NCBI GenBank assembly: GCA_937927565.1
Contig: CALBDV010000148.1
Location: forward strand, 1 to 39,589
Source: an uncultured Holophagales bacterium
Lineage (GTDB): Bacteria; Acidobacteriota; Thermoanaerobaculia; UBA5066
Reading direction: 5' to 3'
Length of the DNA: 39,589 bases
Positions 34,029 through 39,589 of this stretch are shown here, one piece after another. The first letter of the stretch is position 1, and every line of letters starts with the position of its first letter. The notes under the pieces were generated by a model. That model saw nothing but the letters and a program-made list of their open reading frames with translations. It had not been told where the DNA came from and ran no database searches. The position numbers and the translations under genes were made by a program.

Positions 34029-34949
34029 TCAGGCCGCCGCACCGTCAGCCCGGGAGGGCCAGATGGCGAAGGCGACACCGGTGAAGATGAGGATCGCGGC
34101 GCCGAAGAGGCGGGGGGAAGGGGTTTCACCCAGGACGAGATAGGCGAGCACCCCGGCGAAGAGGGGCTGGATGTAGATGAAGAACGCCGTCGTCGAGGCG
34201 CCCGTCCGGGCGAGGGCCCAGGCGTTCAGGGCATACGCGCCGACCGTGCCGAGGAGGACGACCCCGCCGGCGGCGGCGAGGGACTCTCCCGACAGGTCCG
34301 CCGGGCGGAGGCGGACGAGGTCGGGAAGGGCGATGACGACGATCGGTATCGCACCGTAACGGAACACCTGGGCGACGAAGGAGAGCGCGGAACGGCGGGC
34401 GAGGACGTCCCGTGCGCGGACGAGGAAGAACGCGTAGGCCGCCGAGTTCAGCGTCACGAGGAGGTCGCCGACCAGCGTCGTGCTCCCGAACGAGAGGCCG
34501 GCCGTGCCGAGGAGGAAGACGACCCCGCCGAACGCGATCGGTACGCCGAGGAGGCGCCGCGCGGACGGCCGCTCGCGGCGCATGAGCAGCCCGACGACGA
34601 TGGTGAAGATCGGGACCGTGGCGACGAGGAGCGTCGCGTGAGTCGCCGTCGTCCGGTGGAGGCCGGAGATGAAGAGGACCTGGTTGGCGACGATGCCGAA
34701 GAGGGCGAGGAAGGCGATCTCGAGCCGGTCGCCGGGCGTCTGGCGCGGGGCGGGTCCGGAAAAGGCGCGGGCGGCGAGGGAGAGGAGGAGAGCACCGAAG
34801 ACCCCGCGAACGGCCGCGAGCGTGAAGGGCGTCAGCTCCCGCATCGCGACCTTCCCGAGGACGGGAAGCGTCCCGAAGAAGATCTGTACGAAGAGGAGCG
34901 CGACGTAGGGGGCGAGGCCCGTGCCGCGGGCTCCGGGCTCAGCGGCCAA
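34029..34949 (-). CDS. EamA/DMT-family permease
   Basis: This second DMT-type inner-membrane transporter in the window has 306 residues, about ten helices and two EamA repeats. FVQIFFGTLPVLGKVAMREL opens the first repeat and LVTLNSAAYAFFLVRARDVL the second. It ends SRADGAAA. The TTG at 34949 lies inside the end of the upstream folate-binding protein gene (11-nt overlap), so the two are translationally coupled. Substrate unknown. Confidence 0.88.
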   Translation of the reverse strand: MAAEPGARGTGLAPYVALLFVQIFFGTLPVLGKVAMRELTPFTLAAVRGVFGALLLSLAARAFSGPAPRQTPGDRLEIAFLALFGIVANQVLFISGLHRTTATHATLLVATVPIFTIVVGLLMRRERPSARRLLGVPIAFGGVVFLLGTAGLSFGSTTLVGDLLVTLNSAAYAFFLVRARDVLARRSALSFVAQVFRYGAIPIVVIALPDLVRLRPADLSGESLAAAGGVVLLGTVGAYALNAWALARTGASTTAFFIYIQPLFAGVLAYLVLGETPSPRLFGAAILIFTGVAFAIWPSRADGAAA

Positions 34950-35934
34950 GGGGAACCGCGGCGACGATGCACTCGGCGGGTCCCGACACCGAGTCGACGA
35001 CCAGAGTCGTTCCCGGCGCCTCGTGCTCGCGCCTCACGAAAGCGAGGGCAACCCGGTGGCCCCGGAGCGTCGAATCGACGGCGCTCGTCACCCGACCGAC
35101 CGTCTCTTCGCCCGTCCGCACCGCGTCGCCGGGGGCCGCGCCACTCCCGAAGGGGAGGAGCAGCGCGACGAGGTGCCGGTTCACGTGGCCGTAGGTCTTC
35201 AGGCGGGCGACGGTCTCCTGTCCGAGGTAGCACCCCTTCGTGTACGAGATTGCCGTCCGTTCCAGCCACGCTTCGTTCGGGAGGACCGTCTCGTCCAGCT
35301 CGGCGCCCCAGCGGGCGATTCCTGCCTCGATCCGGCCGGCTTCGAGGACTTCGGGAGGCACGTGCTGGGCACCGTGCCTGGCGAGTAGGTCGAGCAGGCG
35401 GGGCGATGCGTCCGGCCGCGTGAGGAGGTCGAAGCCGGGCTCTCCTGCGCGGGAAACGCGGACGACGAGGACGGTGCCGTCCCCGATCCCGGTCACCAGG
35501 TGCGAGAACGGTGAAGCGCCGGGTTCGCTGATTCCGGCCGCCGCAAGGACGTCCGGCGCAGCGGGACCCTCCAGGTGGACGAGTCCCGTCGACGCCGTCC
35601 GGTCCTCGAGCGTCGACCGGCTGAAGGGAACGTAGCCGGCCAGGATCGCGAGGAGAGGCACGGCGAGGGCGGGTTCGCAGTCGAGGAGGAATTCGTCTGC
35701 GGCCAACCGGAGGACGTTCAGGTCCGCGCGCATCTTCCCCTTCGGTGTGAGGAGTGCGGCGTGTCCTCCCGAGCCGGGCCGCAGGGCCTTCACGTCGTTC
35801 GTCACGAGACCGTGGAGCAGCTCGGCAGAGTCGGGGCCCGTCACCGCGAGGCTGCCGCGTCCCGTCAGGTCGGCGACGACGGCACCCGTCCGTAGTCGAA
35901 CGGCCCAGGCGTCGGAATCGAGTGCGGTCTGCAT
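34939..35934 (-). CDS. YgfZ/GcvT-like folate-binding protein
   Basis: This is a 331-residue YgfZ-type protein. The family uses folate and supports iron-sulfur enzymes such as radical-SAM proteins. The signature KGCYLGQE is present with Cys235, together with the GcvT-like frame: LHGLVTNDV near 40-48, LTPKGKMRADLNVL, and GVTSAVDST-like VGRVTSAVDST. ATG 35934 follows GAGAAT by 7 nt, with no ribosome binding site, so a leaderless mRNA is predicted. The frame runs on to 37104 in the antisense of the NYN gene; that extension is rejected. It overlaps the transporter gene downstream. Confidence 0.9.
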   Translation of the reverse strand: MQTALDSDAWAVRLRTGAVVADLTGRGSLAVTGPDSAELLHGLVTNDVKALRPGSGGHAALLTPKGKMRADLNVLRLAADEFLLDCEPALAVPLLAILAGYVPFSRSTLEDRTASTGLVHLEGPAAPDVLAAAGISEPGASPFSHLVTGIGDGTVLVVRVSRAGEPGFDLLTRPDASPRLLDLLARHGAQHVPPEVLEAGRIEAGIARWGAELDETVLPNEAWLERTAISYTKGCYLGQETVARLKTYGHVNRHLVALLLPFGSGAAPGDAVRTGEETVGRVTSAVDSTLRGHRVALAFVRREHEAPGTTLVVDSVSGPAECIVAAVPLGR

Positions 35935-35941
35935 TCGTGCG

Positions 35942-35947
35942 ATTCTC
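35942..35947 (-). promoter_or_regulatory. Predicted -10 element (GAGAAT) of a leaderless folate-binding protein mRNA
   Basis: On the minus strand GAGAAT ends 7 nt before the ATG at 35934. Only 10 bp separate it from the opposing -10 TAAAAT of the NYN gene. Confidence 0.5.
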
Positions 35948-35957
35948 GCATGTGGCG

Positions 35958-35963
35958 TAAAAT
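35958..35963 (+). promoter_or_regulatory. Predicted -10 element (TAAAAT) of a leaderless NYN-LOTUS mRNA
   Basis: TAAAAT ends 7 nt before an in-frame TTG at 35971. The apparent ATG at 35950 lies upstream of the -10 and so could not be in an mRNA made from this promoter. Confidence 0.55.
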
Positions 35964-35970
35964 CAGACGC

Positions 35971-36924
35971 TTGAACGAAGTCACACCAAAACCACGTGCC
36001 CCGCGCCGTCGCCGGCGGACGGGACGAGCCGCCGCCAACGGCGCCGCGGAAGCCGCCGCGACGCCTGCCTCCGAGGTCTCCTTCTTCGAGACCGAGGCAT
36101 ACGCCCCATCCAACACGACGATCGTCGAGACGGTCGCCTCCGCCGCCCCCCCCGTGAGCATGAGCCAGGAAGACCAGAAACTCGCACTCTTCATCGACAT
36201 CGACAACGTCATCATCGGCCTCCGCGAAAGCGGTCACCCGAAGTTCGACGTCAAGCTCCTCATCTCCCGTCTTCTCGACAAGGGGAAGATCGTCATCAAG
36301 AAGGCCTACGCCGACTGGTCTCGCTACGCGGAATACAAGCGGGCCTTCCACGAGTCGGCCTTCGAGCTGATCGACATCCCCCAGCACAAGATGACGGGGA
36401 AGAACTCGGCCGACATCCGGATGGTCGTCGACGCGATGGACCTGGCGTCGAACAAGGACCACATCACGACCTTCGTGATCGGCTCCGGCGACTCCGACTT
36501 CTCGCCCCTCGTCTCCAAGCTGAAGGAGAACAACAAGACGGTCCTCGGCTTCGGCGTGAAGGGCTCGACCTCCGAGCTCCTCATCGAGAACTGCGACGAG
36601 TTCATCTACTACGAGGACCTCGTCCGCGAGCAGGTGAAGGTCCCGGCGTTCGCCGGCCTGTCGGAGAAGCACCGCGAGGTCTTCGCGCTCCTCATCGACT
36701 CGATGCAGGCGTTGAAGCGCGAGAACAAGGAAGTCCTCTGGGGCTCGATGGTCAAGCAGACCATGCAGCGCAAGAACCCCAGCTTCTCCGAGTCGTACTA
36801 CGGGTTCCGCGCGTTCTCCGAGCTCCTCGAGTCGGCCCAGAAGCACAAGGTCATCACGCTGAAGCGCGACGTCAAGAGCGGGTCCTACATCATCACCGGC
36901 TTCGGGCCGGGGACGGTGGCCTGA
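35971..36924 (+). CDS. NYN-domain ribonuclease-like protein with C-terminal OST-HTH/LOTUS domain
   Basis: This 317-residue protein starts at TTG 35971. A disordered Arg/Ala-rich N-terminus (1-68) precedes a NYN/PIN-like nuclease domain (72-225). Its acidic residues are Asp76/Asp78 (LFIDIDNV), Asp148 (NSADIRMVVDAMD) and Asp174/Asp176 (IGSGDSDFSPL). The C-terminal OST-HTH/LOTUS domain (about 228-312) has VKQTMQRKNPSFSESYYGF. The architecture is that of the LabA/limkain-b1 class of putative RNA-processing enzymes. The ATG at 35950 is in frame but lies before the predicted -10, so TTG is preferred. The NUDIX gene follows 4 nt after the stop. Confidence 0.9.
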   Translation: MNEVTPKPRAPRRRRRTGRAAANGAAEAAATPASEVSFFETEAYAPSNTTIVETVASAAPPVSMSQEDQKLALFIDIDNVIIGLRESGHPKFDVKLLISRLLDKGKIVIKKAYADWSRYAEYKRAFHESAFELIDIPQHKMTGKNSADIRMVVDAMDLASNKDHITTFVIGSGDSDFSPLVSKLKENNKTVLGFGVKGSTSELLIENCDEFIYYEDLVREQVKVPAFAGLSEKHREVFALLIDSMQALKRENKEVLWGSMVKQTMQRKNPSFSESYYGFRAFSELLESAQKHKVITLKRDVKSGSYIITGFGPGTVA

Positions 36925-36928
36925 CCCC

Positions 36929-37507
36929 GTGAAGGACCGCCCGCCGCCCGCGCCGCCGGGCGGCGCGGTTCCCCCGTGGCCTCTCGTGAGACGCGAGATC
37001 CTGGGTGATTTTCGTGTCTTCCGGATCCGGAAGGACGTCTCCGTCTCTCCCGTGAAGGGGACGGAGCACGCGTTCTTCGTCCTCGAGGGAGCCGACTGGG
37101 TCAACGTGGTTGCACTGACGGAAGCCGGGGAGATGCTCTTCGTCCGCCAGTGGCGTCACGGTACGGAAGGGGAGACCCTCGAGATCCCGGGTGGGTGCGT
37201 CGATCCCGACGACGCGTCCCCTCTCGCAGCCGCGCAGCGCGAGCTGCGCGAGGAGACGGGCTACGTCTCGGGCGACTGGGCCGAGCTCGGCTGGGTCAGC
37301 CCGAACCCCGCCATCCAGGCGAACCGCTGTTTCACGTTCCTCGCGCGCGGGTGCCGAAAGGTCGGTGAGCCGACGCCCGACGGCACCGAGGACCTCCGCG
37401 TCGAGTCGTTCCCGGAGCAGGCCGTCCCGCGCCTCGTCCGCGACGGGTGCATCCGGCACGCCCTCGTCCTCGCCGCCTTCCATCTGTACGGCCTTCGCCA
37501 GGGCTGA
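36929..37507 (+). CDS. NUDIX hydrolase, ADP-ribose pyrophosphatase-like
   Basis: This 192-residue NUDIX enzyme probably cleaves ADP-ribose or a similar nucleoside diphosphate derivative. The NUDIX box covers about 88-112: PGGCVDPDD, then RELREETGY with both metal-binding glutamates. One position often occupied by Glu early in the box is Ala. MLFVRQWRHGTEGETLEIPGG (here VRQWRHGTEGETLEIPGG) is typical of the ADPRase subgroup. GTG 36929 lies 4 nt after the NYN stop, so the two form an operon. The substrate cannot be fixed from sequence. Confidence 0.88.
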   Translation: MKDRPPPAPPGGAVPPWPLVRREILGDFRVFRIRKDVSVSPVKGTEHAFFVLEGADWVNVVALTEAGEMLFVRQWRHGTEGETLEIPGGCVDPDDASPLAAAQRELREETGYVSGDWAELGWVSPNPAIQANRCFTFLARGCRKVGEPTPDGTEDLRVESFPEQAVPRLVRDGCIRHALVLAAFHLYGLRQG

Positions 37508-37523
37508 AAGCGCGTTTCCGGAA

Positions 37524-37560
37524 AATACACGACCCCGTGCCAGGCACGATGTCGTGTATT
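37524..37560. repeat. REP-like imperfect palindrome
   Basis: A 10-bp outer stem, AATACACGAC (37524-37533) with GTCGTGTATT (37551-37560), encloses a 5-bp inner stem CGTGC/GCACG (37536-37540 with 37544-37548) and a CAG loop. A 2x2 mismatch separates the stems. The AT-rich outer arms contrast with the surroundings, and the inner GTGCCAGGCAC core resembles REP elements mobilised by IS200-like (RAYT) transposases. It sits 17 nt after the NUDIX stop in a 223-nt gap between convergent genes. I saw no second copy and no transposase in the window. The rest of the gap (to 37730) shows no gene. Confidence 0.6.
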
Positions 37561-37730
37561 AAGGGACCCGGTGTCAGAGGCGAGACTGCGCCGTCAGGAG
37601 ATCGGGACGTCTGGACCCGGTCGGCGTGCGATCGCCGTGATCCCGTGCCGGCGGCGAACGATCCGTCTCGCGGGTGGGAAGGGTGCGAGTTCGGAGCGCA
37701 CGACCGGGTTCCCTGCTCCCGCGGCAGACC

Positions 37731-39589
37731 TCAACGCCTCCTTTCGAGTTCCGAAGGCCAGCCAACGACGAGGCTGAGGAGCCCGCCCGCCTTCTGCGCG
37801 GTCGAGGGGACGACGAGAAGGCGGGAGCCGTCGGCTGCGAGGGAGAAGCGGGCGCCTCCCGCCGCGGGGACGGAGAGGCGGAAGAGGGGAGTCACGGTGC
37901 CGATCCGGAACGAGTCCCCTTCTGCCGTGACTTCCGCGGACATGAGCTGTCCGTCCGCCTGGACATAGACGATCTCGCGGCCGTCCGACCGCCACTGGGG
38001 ATAGCCGCCGGAACGGGTGGAGACCTGCCAGCGCCGGCCCGGCCCCGGAAAAGGCGTCACGTAGACCTCCCACTCGCCCGACTCGTCGGAGAAGTAGGCG
38101 ACCCAGCGCCCGTCGGGGGAGAAGGAGCCGGCAACCTCCGAGAACTCGGTCTTCCGGAAGACTGTCGGCTCGGCCTTCGGCTCGAGCGGCAGGAGCCAGA
38201 TGTCGGACTTCGTCGAATCTGCGCTCCGGTTGACGAGCAGGGTCCGGCCGTCCGGCGAGACGGACGCGGGCTGGCTGCCGGGCTCCCCCGAGTAGACGAG
38301 CTCGACCTCGCCGGCCCCTTCGATCGCCTTCCTGTAGACGTCGTATCGCCCCTTCGGGTTGGAGGCGAAGTAGACCGTCCTGCTGTCCGGGGCCCACGCG
38401 GGCAGGAGGTCCTCGGCCGGGTCGAACGTAAAGCGGGTCTTCAGCCCGCGTCCGATCTCGTAGATCCAAAGGTCGTTCGTGCCGAGGCTCGGGTCGGCGA
38501 GCTGAGCGACCGCGAACTTCCCGTCCGGCGAGAGAGTCGCGGAGCGATAGGCCCCGGCGTCGCCCAGCGGAGCGGTCGTCTTCCCCGTGCGGTCCCGCCA
38601 TTCGAGGGTCGTCTCGTTCTCGGCCTTGCCGGTCAGAAAGGCCAGGACGCCGTTCGCAGAGGAGGAGAAGACGGCCGAGGCCGCGCCTCCAATGACGAGG
38701 ACGTCCTCGGCGAGCGGAACGGCCTCCCCCGAGAGCGTCCCCTTTGCGGCGTCGAACGGCTGGGCCACGAGGACGCTCTCCCGGACGAAGAGGAGCTTCC
38801 CCGAGGCGTAGTCGGCCTGGCTCGACGCGCGGAGCAGCTCGCGGCTTTCGCCGTCGTCGAGCGAGCCGAGAAGGATCGCGCTCCGGTCCGGGGCCAGCCC
38901 GCGCGCGAAGTAGAGGAACCTTCTGCCGTCGGGCAGGAACCGGGGGTGCCGGTGAGAGTTGTGCTGCGCCCCGTCGACCTTCGTCAGCGGATGCGGCGTT
39001 CCGCCGGCGGCCGGGATTCGGTGGAGGGGGCCGGAGCTGTCGGGGGAGAAGACGATGACGCCTTCGGCGTTCCAGGTCCCGCCCTTGCCGTTCGTCGCGG
39101 GACAGAGCGTTACGGGCGGGCCGCCCGAAACGTCGATCTTCCTGAGGACGCGATCGGTCCTCACGAAGAAGCCGAGCCAGCGAGAGTCGGGCGACCAGAA
39201 CGGGTAGCCGGCCCCCTCCGTCCCGGAGAGCGCGTGGGCGTTTCCGGCGTCGAGGTTGCGGACGAAGAGGCGGATCTTGCCGTCCCCGTCGACCGCCGAG
39301 AATGCGAGGCGGCGCCCGTCCGGCGAGACGGCCACAGGGCCTGGACTCTCGGGGGAAAGGCTGAACGTCGTCCCCTCCGGCGAGGGAATCGACGCTTTCA
39401 CGAGCGGGGCGGGGTCGTTCCTGCGGGCGAGGAGGACCCCGCCGAGCCCGAGGGCAACGGCGAGAGCAGCAACCGCCCACGGCAGCATCGCGCCGAGACC
39501 GTTCCGGCCCGCGGGCTTCGCCGTCGCGGCTGGGGCCGCCGTCACGAAGGACTCCGGCTGGGCCTGGTAATCCTCCAGCGTCACGCGAG
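37731..39589 (-). CDS. Kinase-type TM protein with PD40 beta-propeller, N-terminus beyond window
   Basis: The visible 618 residues have a linker of about 30 residues, a transmembrane helix (LPWAVAALAVALGLGGVLLA, about 34-53) and a TolB/PD40-type beta-propeller to the end. Repeats include VSPDGRRLAF, WSPDSRWLGFF, FLPDGRRFLYF, LSPDGKFAVA, WAPDSRTVYF, FSPDGRWVAYF and WRSDGREIVYV. The frame stays open to the window edge and the linker has no signal peptide. The closest architecture is the Acidobacteriota Ser/Thr kinase with a cytoplasmic kinase domain, one TM helix and an extracytoplasmic propeller. The kinase domain itself is not in the window, so that is an inference. The stop faces the NUDIX gene. 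Confidence 0.85.
   Translation of the reverse strand, partial: RVTLEDYQAQPESFVTAAPAATAKPAGRNGLGAMLPWAVAALAVALGLGGVLLARRNDPAPLVKASIPSPEGTTFSLSPESPGPVAVSPDGRRLAFSAVDGDGKIRLFVRNLDAGNAHALSGTEGAGYPFWSPDSRWLGFFVRTDRVLRKIDVSGGPPVTLCPATNGKGGTWNAEGVIVFSPDSSGPLHRIPAAGGTPHPLTKVDGAQHNSHRHPRFLPDGRRFLYFARGLAPDRSAILLGSLDDGESRELLRASSQADYASGKLLFVRESVLVAQPFDAAKGTLSGEAVPLAEDVLVIGGAASAVFSSSANGVLAFLTGKAENETTLEWRDRTGKTTAPLGDAGAYRSATLSPDGKFAVAQLADPSLGTNDLWIYEIGRGLKTRFTFDPAEDLLPAWAPDSRTVYFASNPKGRYDVYRKAIEGAGEVELVYSGEPGSQPASVSPDGRTLLVNRSADSTKSDIWLLPLEPKAEPTVFRKTEFSEVAGSFSPDGRWVAYFSDESGEWEVYVTPFPGPGRRWQVSTRSGGYPQWRSDGREIVYVQADGQLMSAEVTAEGDSFRIGTVTPLFRLSVPAAGGARFSLAADGSRLLVVPSTAQKAGGLLSLVVGWPSELERRR

Noticed and set aside
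35935..37104. Upstream extension of the folate-binding protein frame through the NYN and NUDIX genes
   Set aside because: The extra 390 residues are low-complexity antisense sequence. ATG 35934 matches the family start and has a promoter-like signal.
37571..37777. Small plus-strand frame after the NUDIX gene
   Set aside because: No ribosome binding site or recognisable domain, and it overlaps the end of the kinase-type gene. Intergenic noise is likelier.

Overview
The window is about 39.6 kb of GC-rich bacterial chromosome carrying mostly housekeeping genes, with one or two accessory-looking modules. I infer an Acidobacteriota-like organism with moderate confidence. The clues are the high GC content, a kinase-type TM plus PD40 beta-propeller protein, a GldG/DUF4340 ABC module, a DUF2232 gene between rpsR and rplI, a lipoprotein-ispE-tRNA-prs-rplY-pth order, and GatCA. 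No insertion sequence, prophage, rRNA or CRISPR array was seen. Most genes are packed tightly, and many adjacent pairs overlap by 4 nt (GTGA/ATGA/TTGA).

Layout. 1-1781 (minus): a CCA-adding/poly(A) polymerase-type nucleotidyltransferase followed by a type IV pilus retraction ATPase cut by the window edge. 1845-5586 (plus): gatC, gatA and a secreted cell-wall amidase. 5583-6500 (minus): an EamA transporter. 6597-11206 (plus): a four-gene ABC module (ATPase, permease, GldG-like, DUF4340). 11203-12687 (minus) and 12719-14221 (plus): a giant pentapeptide-repeat protein divergent from a Ycf46-like AAA+ ATPase. 14269-15284 (minus): a Lon-substrate-binding-domain protein and a lipoprotein cytochrome c. 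15300-15533 (plus): a ferredoxin. 15546-16499 (minus): lipA. 16576-19363 (plus): psuG and a 566-residue acyl-CoA mutase large subunit. 19429-23942 (plus): a TPR protein, a LolB-position lipoprotein, ispE, tRNA-Gln and prs. 24163-27909 (plus): rplY/ctc, pth, rpsF, rpsR, DUF2232 and rplI. 27994-30423 (minus): a PBP1A. 30488-32901 (plus): a small membrane protein and uvrB. 32914-35934 (minus): a DUF5666 protein, an EamA transporter and a YgfZ-like folate-binding protein. 35971-37507 (plus): a NYN-LOTUS protein and a NUDIX hydrolase. 37508-37730: a REP-like palindrome. 37731-end (minus): the kinase-type propeller protein, truncated.

Two observations stand out. First, eight genes have a TANNNT-like (or GAGAAT) hexamer ending exactly 6-8 nt before the start codon, with no Shine-Dalgarno sequence. 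This predicts leaderless mRNAs and corrects one start to TTG. The signals occur as compact divergent pairs at the pentapeptide/Ycf46 and YgfZ/NYN junctions. Second, the apparent methylmalonyl-CoA mutase carries Phe and Gln where true mutases carry Tyr89 and Arg207. This is the isobutyryl-CoA mutase signature, so the protein is better called IcmA-like.

No convincing novel defence or mobile system was found. The best candidate for an undescribed functional unit is the divergent pentapeptide-repeat/Ycf46 pair sharing a promoter region of about 31 bp.
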